Assembly (NCBI GenBank): GCA_029975165.1
Contig: JARKPR010000078.1
Span: 1 to 64,000 of the forward strand
Direction of reading: 5' to 3'
Origin: Selenomonadales bacterium
GTDB taxonomy: Bacteria > Bacillota > Negativicutes > Sporomusales > UBA7701
DNA: 64,000 nucleotides
The notes beneath the pieces are model-generated. The model had not been told where the DNA came from and made no database searches. It saw nothing but the letters and a program-made list of their open reading frames with translations. Each line of letters opens with the position of its first letter. Positions within the stretch are counted from its first letter, which is position 1. This document shows positions 53,036 through 61,484 of the stretch, in pieces. Both the position numbers and the translations under genes were made by a program.

Positions 53036-53818
53036 TTAAACGATCTTCAATTCCCGCAGTTTTTCCACCAGGGCGGCGGCCGCTTCCCGCGGCTCGCCTT
53101 CGATGATCTCCCCGTGCACCTGGCGCTGGGGCGTGAAGATGCGCTTCACCTTGGTCGGCGAGCCGTTCAGGCCCAGGCAGTCGGCATCGACCTCGAGGTC
53201 GGCGGCCGTCCACACCGGAATCTCCGTCCGGTTGGCCTTCATCGTGCCTTTGACCGTCGGGTAGCGGGGCTCGGTGGCCGTCTTGATGATCGTCACCACC
53301 GCCGGCAGGCTGGAAGTGACCACGTCGTAGCCCTCATCCTGCTCGCGGTTGACCTTCACCCTGTCGCCGTCGACCTCCACGGCGGCGGCGTACGTCACCT
53401 GGGCCCAGCCCAGATGCTCGGCCATCTCGGGCCCCACCTGGGCGGTGTCGCCGTCGATGGCCTGTTTGCCGCACAGCAGCAGATCGACGTTGCCCAGCTT
53501 GCGGACGGCGGCCGCCAGCGTATAGGACGTCGCCAGCGTATCGGCGCCGCCGAAAGCGCGGTCGCTCAGCAGGATGGCCGCGTCGGCGCCCATGGCCAGG
53601 CACTCCTTCAACGCGTCCTTGGCCTGGGGCGGCCCCATGCTCACCACCGTCACCCGGCCGCCGTGCTTCTCCTTCAGCTGCAGGCCGATCTCCAGGGCGA
53701 ACTTATCGAAGGGGTTGACGATGCTCGGCACCCCCTGCCTGACGAGCGTGTTGGTAACCGGGTCGATCTTTACCTCGGTCGTATCGGGCACCTGTTTCAC
53801 GCATACGACTATTTCCAT
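53036..53818 (-). CDS. etfB: Electron-transfer flavoprotein beta subunit
   Basis: 260 residues from ATG 53818 after GAAGGAGGATT. It has IVVCVKQVPDTTEVKIDP, VTVVSMGPPQAKDALKECLA, LLCGKQAIDGDTAQVGPEMA and a C-terminal EtfA-contact helix. Forms the Etf heterodimer with the next gene, EtfA. It is the first gene of the operon that runs to the acyl-CoA dehydrogenase. Confidence 0.96.
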   Translation of the reverse strand: MEIVVCVKQVPDTTEVKIDPVTNTLVRQGVPSIVNPFDKFALEIGLQLKEKHGGRVTVVSMGPPQAKDALKECLAMGADAAILLSDRAFGGADTLATSYTLAAAVRKLGNVDLLLCGKQAIDGDTAQVGPEMAEHLGWAQVTYAAAVEVDGDRVKVNREQDEGYDVVTSSLPAVVTIIKTATEPRYPTVKGTMKANRTEIPVWTAADLEVDADCLGLNGSPTKVKRIFTPQRQVHGEIIEGEPREAAAALVEKLRELKIV

Positions 53819-53919
53819 TACTAATCCTCCTTCGGTTCAATGATGCATGCCGTACCGGCCTTTTCCGCGTTTCCCTCCCATTTCTCCGGGCCGTCGGCCC
53901 GTGGCCGCAAAGCGATATA

Positions 53920-53933
53920 TTTTGCATGCAAAA
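53920..53933. promoter_or_regulatory. Perfect 14-bp palindrome upstream of etfB
   Basis: TTTTGCATGCAAAA lies between the divergent etfB and methyltransferase genes, about 100 bases before etfB. It is a candidate operator for a dimeric regulator. Confidence 0.45.
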
Positions 53934-54077
53934 CATACGTCTATACTGTTCGCCTTCGCGCGGAATTTTCCTCCTTACGCCCCTTTATTTTCCGGCAAAT
54001 ATCGGCGGTTTCCCCCGATATACGCCCGTATATTGCGCCCGGGAATGGCAAAAATGAAGATGACGGGAGGGGTTGGC

Positions 54078-54707
54078 ATGGATTTCGGCGGCAGAATTCT
54101 GAGGCGGGTGGCCGGCATGCTGACCGGCGACCGCGAATACCACGACTGGGTCATCGCCCTGCTCGACCTGCGGCCGGGCGACAGCATCCTCGAGATCGGC
54201 TGCGGCCCCGCCGCCGCCATGCGCCGGATACTCAAAACGCGCCGCGACGTCACCGTGGTCGGCGCCGACGACTCCGCCGCCGCGGTAGACGCGGCCTGGC
54301 GTCGCAACGCGCGGGCCGTGCGGACGGGACGGGCCATGTTGCTGCAGGCCGACATCACCGGCGGCCTGCCGGCGTTCAAAGCGCCGCTGACGCGGGCGGT
54401 GGCGGTCGACGTCGCCCTGTCGCCTGCGCGATGGGCGGCCGTGCTGCAGGCCGTGCGGGCGGCGCTGGTGCCGGGCGGCAAGATAGCCTTGGCCGCCCTG
54501 CCCCGCGCCAAGGACGCCACCGCCGCCGACGCGCTGCGCATCGGCAAAGAGCTCCGGGGCCACCTCGCCGCCGCCGGCTTCACGGCCGTGAAGCTGCACG
54601 AAAAAACCCTCCACCCCGCCGCCGCCGTCTGCGCCACCGCCGTCGTGCCCGGCGAGCCGGCGAAGGCCGGGGAAAGCGGGCGTAAAGACGCGAAAAAAGC
54701 ACCCTGA
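54078..54707 (+). CDS. Class I SAM-dependent methyltransferase
   Basis: 209 residues from ATG 54078, which follows GGGAGGGGTT; the frame is open further upstream without a site. The SAM motif is ILEIGCGPAAAM, then VVGADDSAAAVDAA and LLQADITGGLPAF, with LVPGGKIALAALP for motif III. The substrate is unknown. It is followed by a convergent sirtuin gene, so it is transcribed alone. Confidence 0.85.
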   Translation: MDFGGRILRRVAGMLTGDREYHDWVIALLDLRPGDSILEIGCGPAAAMRRILKTRRDVTVVGADDSAAAVDAAWRRNARAVRTGRAMLLQADITGGLPAFKAPLTRAVAVDVALSPARWAAVLQAVRAALVPGGKIALAALPRAKDATAADALRIGKELRGHLAAAGFTAVKLHEKTLHPAAAVCATAVVPGEPAKAGESGRKDAKKAP

Positions 54708-54787
54708 GCAAGGATGCTTCGCTGTTACTTAATTTTCCCTGCCCCCTACCTTCATCGCTAATGCCGCCCCAAAACAACGAACGCCCC

Positions 54788-55540
54788 TCACGGGGCGCCC
54801 TTCTTTTTCTCCCGTATATACTCCACCACCGCCGCCAGCGTCTCCCCGATCGGGGCGGCGATCTTCACCGCCGCCCGGTCGTCGAGGCCGGTCTTCTCGC
54901 GGTTGACGATCGCGAAGCGGCCGACGCTCTCCGGTATCTCCGCCGCCGGGTAAACGGTCAGGCTGGTGCCGACCACCAGGGCGAAATCGCTGCGGTAGGC
55001 CTCCTGCTGGGCGGCGATAAAGTCGTCCGCCATGCGGTCGCCGAACAGCACCACCCCCGGCCGCAGCACCGCGCGGCAGCACGGCGACAGCGGCACCTCC
55101 GCCCCGGCGACGAGCTGCTCCCGCAGCACGGCCGCCGGGTGCGCGGCCTTGCAGGCCGTGCAGCGGCAAGTGGTCAGGTTGCCATGGACCTCGAACACCC
55201 TCCGCGAACCGGCCAGTTGGTGCAGGCCGTCGATGTTCTGGGTCACGACCGCCCGCAGGCTGACAAGCCGGCTCAGGTCGGCCAGCGCCCGGTGCCCCCG
55301 GTTGGGCTCCTTGCCGGCCGCCACGCGCTCCAGCTCCCGCCAGTAGCGATAGAAGACAGCCGGGTCGGCGCGCAGCATGCGGGCCGACAGCATCTCGGGG
55401 TCAATCTTCGTCCACAGCCCCTCGCCACGGCTGCGGAAATCGGGGATGCCGCTCTCGGTCGAAATGCCCGCGCCCGTGAAGGCGATGGCGTAGTTCGCCC
55501 CCAACAGCAGCTCCCCCAACGCGGCGATCTTGTCAGCCAT
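54788..55540 (-). CDS. Sir2-family NAD-dependent protein deacylase (sirtuin)
   Basis: 250 residues from ATG 55540 (MADKIAALGELLLGANYAIA). Core motifs: FTGAGISTESGIPDFRS, VTQNIDGLHQLAG, the catalytic His in VHGN, zinc cysteines CRCTACKA and SPCC, and VVGTSLTVYPAAEIP. It removes acyl groups from lysines with NAD. Divergent from the hydroxyacyl-CoA dehydrogenase gene, consistent with a link to acyl-CoA metabolism, but not proof of it. Confidence 0.93.
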   Translation of the reverse strand: MADKIAALGELLLGANYAIAFTGAGISTESGIPDFRSRGEGLWTKIDPEMLSARMLRADPAVFYRYWRELERVAAGKEPNRGHRALADLSRLVSLRAVVTQNIDGLHQLAGSRRVFEVHGNLTTCRCTACKAAHPAAVLREQLVAGAEVPLSPCCRAVLRPGVVLFGDRMADDFIAAQQEAYRSDFALVVGTSLTVYPAAEIPESVGRFAIVNREKTGLDDRAAVKIAAPIGETLAAVVEYIREKKKGAP

Positions 55541-55654
55541 GATAAAACCTCGCTTAACCTGTTTTTGCCGGGCGCCTGCCAGGCTGGGCAGGAGAAACGG
55601 AACCGCCGTCAAAACTGATAGCCAAGGAAAAACTTGCATAACGGAGGTTTCCCG

Positions 55655-56602
55655 ATGAACGCCATCAAGACCATCTGCTGCATCGGCACCGGCACGATGG
55701 GACCGTCCATGGCCGCCCTCTTCGCCCTGGCCGGCTACGAAATCAGAATGTTCGGCCGGACCGCGGCCAGCGTCGAGCGCGGCCGGCGCGGCGTAAACGC
55801 CTGCCTGGCGTCCTGCCGCGAACACGGCCTCGTCGCTCCCGAGCAGATCCCCGCCGCCGTCGCCCGGGTAACGGCGACGACCCTCCTGCCCGAGGCGGCG
55901 GCCGGCGCCGATTTCGTCATGGAATCGGTGTCCGAGGACCTGGCGGCCAAGCGGCAGATTTTCGCCGCCCTCGAAGAGCTTTGCCCTGACCGGGCCATTT
56001 TCGCCTCCAACACCTCGGGCCTCAGCCCCACGGCCATCGCCGCCGGCCTGCGCCGGCCGGAACGCTTCGTCGTCGCCCACTTCATGAATCCGCCCCACCT
56101 TATGGCCGCGGTGGAAGTCGTCCCCGGCGAGGCCACTTCACCGGCGACGGTCGCCGCCGCCTGCGACCTGCTGGCAAAAATCGGCAAAACCCCCGTCGTG
56201 CTCCGGCGGGAGGCGCCCGGCTTCATCGCCAACCGCCTCCAGTTCGCCCTGCTCCGCGAAGCGCTGGCCATCGTCGACCAGGGGATCGCCGCCCCGGAAA
56301 CAGTGGACACGGCTATGAAGCACCTCAGCCGCCGGATGTCCGCGACCGGCCCGCTGGAAACCGCCGATCTGGGCGGCCTGGACATCTTTGCCGACATCGC
56401 CGCCTATCTTATCCCCGACCTGTGCAGCAGCCCCGCCCTGCCGCCGGCCCTCGCCGCCGCCAGGGAGCGCGGCGATCTGGGGGCGAAAACCGGCCGGGGC
56501 TTCTACGACTGGTCGGACAGCGAAAAACTCCAGGCCGTCCGGAAACACCGCGAAACCGTCCTCGCCGACTGGCTCCGCCGGGACAGGGAAACAAGTTTCT
56601 AA
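55655..56602 (+). CDS. 3-hydroxyacyl-CoA dehydrogenase
   Basis: 315 residues from ATG 55655 after CGGAGGTTT. NAD-binding Rossmann motif IGTGTMGPSMAALFALAGYE, then ASNTSGLSPTAIA and the catalytic His in VAHFMNPPHLMAAVEVV. The C-terminal domain has RREAPGFIANRLQFALLREA, GPLETADLGGLD and GAKTGRGFYDW. It is a stand-alone form acting on a 3-hydroxyacyl-CoA; chain length is not clear. Confidence 0.92.
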   Translation: MNAIKTICCIGTGTMGPSMAALFALAGYEIRMFGRTAASVERGRRGVNACLASCREHGLVAPEQIPAAVARVTATTLLPEAAAGADFVMESVSEDLAAKRQIFAALEELCPDRAIFASNTSGLSPTAIAAGLRRPERFVVAHFMNPPHLMAAVEVVPGEATSPATVAAACDLLAKIGKTPVVLRREAPGFIANRLQFALLREALAIVDQGIAAPETVDTAMKHLSRRMSATGPLETADLGGLDIFADIAAYLIPDLCSSPALPPALAAARERGDLGAKTGRGFYDWSDSEKLQAVRKHRETVLADWLRRDRETSF

Positions 56603-56679
56603 CTCACCAGCCCCCAAGTCTAGTAAACTCAGCCCGGACTAATCTTTCCTCCCCTCCTCGTCCCCAATCTGCGAACGGC

Positions 56680-56805
56680 TGAGCTAGAAAGCTCCAGATG
56701 CAAGGCGGGCCGAGGACGCGCCGCGACGCGTACGCGTCAGTACGCTAGCAAGCGCCCGCAGGACCAACGAAGCAGATGGACTTTTCCCGCTGGCGCGGAT
56801 AGCTC
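56680..56805. repeat. Dispersed intergenic repeat, copy 2
   Basis: Core similar to the complement of 850-973: both have CCAGATGCAAGGCG, CGCCGCG, GTACGCtAGCAAGCGC (the t varies), and GCAGATGG. Outer parts are an inverted pair TGAGCTA/TAGCTCA. It lies between the hydroxyacyl-CoA dehydrogenase and the LarA-family gene. No gene was seen in this 262-bp gap. Confidence 0.65.
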
Positions 56806-56864
56806 AACTAGGGCTCGGGCGAACCGCCCGAGCCAAGTTTCGCTTATAGCCAGCCGCCCAGTAT

Positions 56865-58142
56865 TCACTTGCCAGCTATAACCGGCAGCATATCCGGCGC
56901 ATGGGTCAGCACCGTCACCCTCGCCTCCGGCCCCTTCGCCGCCAGCGCCGCGTCGCAGGCCGCCTGCACGCTCGCGAACGGCTTGAAGCCCAGCTTCGCC
57001 GCATCGGCGGCGCAAATGCCGCTCGACACGATGTACACCGTCTCCCGCTCCTTCACCTGCGCCCAGGCGATCGCCAGCGCCGCCGCCACCTCGTCGCCCA
57101 GCTTCTTGGCCGCCACCATGTCGCGGATGGCGCACGACGAATTGTCGGCGAACTCCACCATCTCGGCGTGGGTGACCGCCACCCCCTCGTAGCACGGGGT
57201 GACGATGATGATTATCCCCCCCGCCTTCACGGCCAGGTCCGAGGGGTAGAGCGTCTTGTGGGCCTGCCAGAACTCGAGGTCGCAGGGGTGGGAGCTGGCG
57301 ACGACGATGTCGGCCTCCGCCGGCAGCGCCACCGCGTACACCTCGCGCGCCAGCGCCACGCCGGCCGCGAACGCCGCCTGCACGTCGCCGAAAAACGCCC
57401 CCACCACTTCGCCGTGGCGGTTCAGGACCGTATTGAAAATCGTGTTCAGGCCGATCCGGCGGGCGATGGCGTCCAGCTCGCGGCGGACGGGATTGTCGAG
57501 CACCCCCAGGTAAGAGCGCGGCGCCCGTACGCTCAGCAGATGCGTCTCGGCCGTCGTCCGCTCGCCGGAAATGCCCGGCTGGACGATCTTGGCCCCGCCG
57601 GCGAAACCGGGGATATGGTGGGGCACGATGCTGCCCACGCCGAGCTTGAAGTCGGCCTCGTACACCTCGCGGTTCACCGCCACATACGTGCCGTTGGCCG
57701 TCGTCCCCAGCTCGACGAGCTCGGCCGGATTCTTGTAGTCGTGATTCTTCACCCTCACCCGCCGCACCGTCTCGGGGCCGAACTTGGCCGCGATCTCGTC
57801 GTCGGTCATGAAGCGGTGCGTGCCGAGGGCGATGACGACCGTGATCTGCCCGTCCGCCACCCCGGCGGCGTTCAGCTCGTCCAGGAGCACGGGGATTATC
57901 TTGTCGGTCGGCGTCAGGCGGGTATTGTCGTCGGCGACGATGACCACCTTCTTCGCCCCCTTGGCCAGCTCCCGCAGCGGCCGCGTGCCGATCGGCGCGC
58001 CCAGCGCCCGCGCCGCCTCGGCCCGCGTATCGGCCACCGCCGGCACATCGCGGGGCGAAAACACGCCGATCAGATTGTCCGCCGGGATGTTCACCGCCAC
58101 CGTCTCCCGGCCGTAGGGCAGCTCTACCCTGGTCACAGCCAT
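56865..58142 (-). CDS. larA: LarA-family nickel-pincer racemase/epimerase
   Basis: 425 residues from ATG 58142 after GGAGGGGGAGG. The key residues of lactate racemase LarA (His108, His174, Lys184, His200 in Lactobacillus plantarum) appear one position later: His109 in ALGTHRFMTDDE, His175/176 in VPHHIPGF, Lys185 in AGGAKIVQPGIS, His201 in TTAETHLL. The protein should use the nickel-pincer nucleotide to racemise a 2-hydroxy acid. LarB, LarC and LarE genes are not in the window. It overlaps the neighbourhood of a PdxA-family gene 11 bases upstream, suggesting one operon; substrates other than lactate are possible. Confidence 0.9.
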   Translation of the reverse strand: MAVTRVELPYGRETVAVNIPADNLIGVFSPRDVPAVADTRAEAARALGAPIGTRPLRELAKGAKKVVIVADDNTRLTPTDKIIPVLLDELNAAGVADGQITVVIALGTHRFMTDDEIAAKFGPETVRRVRVKNHDYKNPAELVELGTTANGTYVAVNREVYEADFKLGVGSIVPHHIPGFAGGAKIVQPGISGERTTAETHLLSVRAPRSYLGVLDNPVRRELDAIARRIGLNTIFNTVLNRHGEVVGAFFGDVQAAFAAGVALAREVYAVALPAEADIVVASSHPCDLEFWQAHKTLYPSDLAVKAGGIIIIVTPCYEGVAVTHAEMVEFADNSSCAIRDMVAAKKLGDEVAAALAIAWAQVKERETVYIVSSGICAADAAKLGFKPFASVQAACDAALAAKGPEARVTVLTHAPDMLPVIAGK

Positions 58143-58153
58143 GCCTCCCCCTC

Positions 58154-59146
58154 CTACCTGCCCTGACCGGCCATCTTCGCCGCCAGGTAAATCGCCGCGC
58201 TCATGCTGCGCGGATCGGCCGTGCCCTTGCCGGCCTTGCCGAACACCGTCCCGTGGTCCACCGACGTGCGGATGAACGGCAGGCCGACGGTGACGTTGAT
58301 ACCTTCCTCGAAGCCGAGCACCTTCAGGGGGATGTGACCCTGGTCATGGTACATCACCACCACGATATCGAAATGCTTCTTGAGCGCCGCCCGGTAGAAA
58401 ACCGTGTCCGGCGGCACCGGGCCGGTCACGTCGTAGCCGCGCTGCTTGGCCTCCTCGACCGCCGGGATGATCTCCTTGATCTCCTCGTCGCCGAACAGGC
58501 CGCCCTCGCCAGCATGGGGATTGAGCCCGGCCACGGCGATGCGCGGCTTCTCGAAGCCCAGCTGCCTGGCGGCCCCGTCCGCCAGCTCGATCACCCGCAG
58601 CACCCGCTCCTTCTTCACCAGGTCGCAGGCCTTGCGCAGCGACACGTGGGTCGTCACGTGGATGACCGTGAGCGGCCCACCGGTCAGCATCATCGCGTAA
58701 TCCTTCGTCTTCGACAAATCGGCGAGAATCTCGGTATGGCCGGGATAATGGTAGCCGCCGGCGTTCATGGCCTCCTTGTTGAGCGGCGCCGTCGCGATAG
58801 CGCCGATCTCGCCGCCCATCGCCAGCTCCACCCCCTTGGCCACGAACTCGAACGCCGCCTTGCCGGCGCGGCCGTCCACCTTGGCGAACGGCAGGTCGGC
58901 CGGCAGATTCTTCATATCCAGCACATCGATCGCGCCGAAGGCGTACTGCGCCTCGGCCACCTTGGCCACCGGCCTGATCTCGCAGGCGATGTTCACGATC
59001 CGCGCCGCCCGTTCCATGATGCCGGCGTCGCCGATCACCACCGGCCGGCAAACGTCGTACACCCCCTTGTCGGCCAGCGCCTTGACGATGATCTCCGGAC
59101 CGGCCCCCGTGGCGTCCCCCATAGTAATGCCGATAATTGGTCTCAT
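58154..59146 (-). CDS. pdxA: PdxA-family 4-phospho-hydroxyacid dehydrogenase
   Basis: 330 residues from ATG 59146 (MRPIIGITMGDATGAGPEII). Motifs of the family: GITMGDATGAGPEI, ATAPLNKEAMNAGGYHYPGH (phosphate and metal site), NPHAGEGGLFGDEE, YHDQGHIPLK and TVGLPFIRTSVDHG. PdxA makes a pyridoxal phosphate precursor; the paralogue PdxA2 acts on 4-phosphothreonate. With LarA next to it, a role in degrading a hydroxy acid is as likely as vitamin synthesis. Confidence 0.88.
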   Translation of the reverse strand: MRPIIGITMGDATGAGPEIIVKALADKGVYDVCRPVVIGDAGIMERAARIVNIACEIRPVAKVAEAQYAFGAIDVLDMKNLPADLPFAKVDGRAGKAAFEFVAKGVELAMGGEIGAIATAPLNKEAMNAGGYHYPGHTEILADLSKTKDYAMMLTGGPLTVIHVTTHVSLRKACDLVKKERVLRVIELADGAARQLGFEKPRIAVAGLNPHAGEGGLFGDEEIKEIIPAVEEAKQRGYDVTGPVPPDTVFYRAALKKHFDIVVVMYHDQGHIPLKVLGFEEGINVTVGLPFIRTSVDHGTVFGKAGKGTADPRSMSAAIYLAAKMAGQGR

Positions 59147-59278
59147 GATTCTGCAACAACTCCTCATCGTAATTTTTCCCGCTTACCGCGTCTTGCCTGC
59201 CGGGCCGCCGCAAACTCGCTAACCGCCCGCCGTTTTGCTATAATCTAAGATAAGATATTATTGCAAAGGAATCAGCCG

Positions 59279-59968
59279 ATGAAAATCTTCGCCATCGCCG
59301 ACACCCATCTCTCCGGGTCCCCGCCCGCCAAGCCCATGTCCATCTTCGGCGACCACTGGCTGGACCACTGGGACAAAATAAAAGCCGACTGGCTGGCCCG
59401 CGTCGCCCCCGCAGACACCGTCCTCATCGCCGGCGACATCTCCTGGGCCATGAAGCTGCCCGCCGCCCTCGCCGACCTCGACGAAATCGCCGCCCTGCCC
59501 GGCCGCAAGATCCTCATCCGCGGCAACCACGACTACTGGTGGCAGACGGTCGCCAAAATGACCGCCGCCACCGCCGGCCGGCTCGACTTCCTCCACAACA
59601 CCTTCGCCCCCGCCGGCGAATGGGCGGTCTGCGGCAGCCGCGGCTGGCTGTGCCCCGGCGACCCCGCCTTCCGCGCCGACGACGAGGCCATCTACCGGCG
59701 CGAGCTCGGCCGCGTGCGGGCCTCCCTCGCCGCCGCCAGGGACGCCGGCTGCGGCCGCATCATCCTCATGCTCCACTACCCGCCCCGCGCCGGCACGGGC
59801 GCCAGCGGCTTCACCGACCTCATGGCCGAGTTCGGCGTGGCGATATGCGTCTTCGGCCACCTCCACAACGAGGCGGTCAACACCGCCCCTGTCGGCGAAT
59901 TCAACGGCACGACGCATTACCTCGTATCCTGCGATGCGCTGGAGTTTAAACTAAAGCAAATCGTTTAA
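59279..59968 (+). CDS. Metallophosphoesterase (calcineurin-like)
   Basis: 229 residues from ATG 59279 after AAAGGAATC. All five metal motifs are visible: DTHLSG, GDISWA, GNHDYWW, LHYPP and GHLHN. It hydrolyses a phosphoester of unknown identity. It lies 15 bases upstream of a DUF2164 gene in the same operon. Confidence 0.92.
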   Translation: MKIFAIADTHLSGSPPAKPMSIFGDHWLDHWDKIKADWLARVAPADTVLIAGDISWAMKLPAALADLDEIAALPGRKILIRGNHDYWWQTVAKMTAATAGRLDFLHNTFAPAGEWAVCGSRGWLCPGDPAFRADDEAIYRRELGRVRASLAAARDAGCGRIILMLHYPPRAGTGASGFTDLMAEFGVAICVFGHLHNEAVNTAPVGEFNGTTHYLVSCDALEFKLKQIV

Positions 59969-59983
59969 ATAGGCGGTGACGGG

Positions 59984-60217
59984 ATGAAACCCATCGAGTT
60001 GAGCAAAGAAGTCAAGCAGGACCTCCTCAACAGCCTAAAAGAATTCTTCGCCCGCGAACGCGACGAGCAGCTCAGCGACTTCCAGGCCGCGGCCATGCTC
60101 GACTTCGTCCTCGCCGCCGCCGGTCCCCATATCTACAACCAGGCCATCGCCGACGCCCACGCCCTCATGGCCGACAAGCTCGACGACCTGTACGGCCTCG
60201 AAAAGCGGCCCCGATAG
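59984..60217 (+). CDS. DUF2164-family protein
   Basis: 77 residues. The pattern IELSKEVKQDLLNSLKEFFA, then LDFVLAAAGPHIYNQAIADA matches DUF2164. Small cytosolic helical protein of unknown function. Its gene follows the phosphoesterase and ends 3 bases before the convergent P-loop gene. Confidence 0.85.
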   Translation: MKPIELSKEVKQDLLNSLKEFFARERDEQLSDFQAAAMLDFVLAAAGPHIYNQAIADAHALMADKLDDLYGLEKRPR

Positions 60218-60220
60218 CGG

Positions 60221-61339
60221 CTAAAACTGCACCGTATCCGGGTGTTCCCAGCGGCGGGCGGCGGCGAGGACAATGTCCGCCAGCCCCTTGGCCCCCTGCT
60301 TGACGACGTTGTAGACCGGCACCTGGACGCTGCCCCTGATCGCTACCTCGAGGCGGACGAAATCGACGAACGCCGGCTTGTACCCCTTCGTCTCCACCCG
60401 GTACTCGGGGTAGAACGGGTTGATCGTCACCGCCAGCAGCGGCACCCGCCGCACCACCCCGGCCACCGCCCCGCCCTTCTCCGCGGCCGCCAGCAGGTCG
60501 TAGTACGTCACCGGATCGCCGCTCACCAGCAGCTTCACCGGATCGGCGAACGCCAGCAGCAAAGGCCGCGGCCGGGCCGCCAGCCCGTCGGCCAATGCCC
60601 GCAGGGCCCGTTCGCCGACCACCCCGGGGATGTATAAATAAGCATACTTCGGCGCCGCCTGGGCAAGCACCTGGTCGACGTCCCGCTCGGTCAACAGCGA
60701 GGACAGCGGCCAGCTTTTTATTTCGTCCAGGTCTTCATCCAGCAGCGTCACCCGGCCGAGCCCCCGTTCGGCCAGCTCGGCGGCCCGCGGCACCGCCGGC
60801 AGCGTCGACAGCCGCCAGATCACCCCCGTCTCCTGGGCGAGGCGAGGGATGTCGGGCGTCCGCGACGCCCCCGTCGCGAGGATGAACCCGTCCGTCTCCA
60901 CCATCGGCGCGATGCGGTTCAGGGCGCCGTCGAAAATCGTCACCCCCGGCCCCAGGCGGGACAGCATCGCCGCCAGCTCCCGCACCTCGGCGCTTTTGTT
61001 CGGCCCGGCCGTCACCACCAGGCCACCGGCGCTCACCTTGGCCACCTGGATGCGGCCGAGCGGCGTCTGGATGGCGGTCGCCAGCAACGGGCTCAGCCCG
61101 GCCGTGCTCACCGCCAGGCACCGCTCCGCGGTAGCCACCACGTCGCCCGGCTCCACCCGCAGCCTAGGCTTGGGCAGGCCGGTCACGTTGTCGATATTCT
61201 CGCCGTCGTAGCCGATGCTGGTCAGATAAAAACCGACGCCGCGCGCCCGCAGCTCCTCCATTATGGCCGCGGTCGCCGTCGTCTTGCCCGTATTCTTGGC
61301 CGTGCCGGCGATCCCCAGCCTGATTTCAAGCAACCTCAT
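60221..61339 (-). CDS. P-loop NTPase, possibly KamB-like aminomutase reactivase
   Basis: About 372 residues from ATG 61339 (MRLLEIRLGIAGTAKNTGKT); alternatives at 61351 (ATG) and 61333 (TTG) are possible since the ribosome site is poor. The P-loop is GTAKNTGKTT at the N-terminus, followed by VTIFDGALNRIAPM (Walker-B-like Asp). The rest is mixed alpha/beta with TINPFYPEYRVETKGYKPAF. The N-terminus reminds me of KamB, the reactivase subunit for lysine 5,6-aminomutase, but no aminomutase gene is visible here, so the name is a guess. Confidence 0.7.
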   Translation of the reverse strand: MRLLEIRLGIAGTAKNTGKTTATAAIMEELRARGVGFYLTSIGYDGENIDNVTGLPKPRLRVEPGDVVATAERCLAVSTAGLSPLLATAIQTPLGRIQVAKVSAGGLVVTAGPNKSAEVRELAAMLSRLGPGVTIFDGALNRIAPMVETDGFILATGASRTPDIPRLAQETGVIWRLSTLPAVPRAAELAERGLGRVTLLDEDLDEIKSWPLSSLLTERDVDQVLAQAAPKYAYLYIPGVVGERALRALADGLAARPRPLLLAFADPVKLLVSGDPVTYYDLLAAAEKGGAVAGVVRRVPLLAVTINPFYPEYRVETKGYKPAFVDFVRLEVAIRGSVQVPVYNVVKQGAKGLADIVLAAARRWEHPDTVQF

Positions 61340-61432
61340 CACCTGCCGCATAGTCTGACAAATATAATTCAGCAGAAGCAGGGACATACCCTCCTGCCCA
61401 CTGGCAAAGAAGCAATAATATATGAAATCGAA

Positions 61433-61461
61433 AGGCGCAGGACCAAACTCCCTGCGCCTTC
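61433..61461 (-). terminator. Terminator after the FAD oxidoreductase gene
   Basis: A perfect 10-bp stem (AAGGCGCAGG / CCTGCGCCTT) with a 9-nt loop, 24 bases beyond the stop codon at 61485, followed by TTCG on the minus strand. Confidence 0.65.
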
Positions 61462-61484
61462 GCAACTTCGTCCACCCGAAAGTA

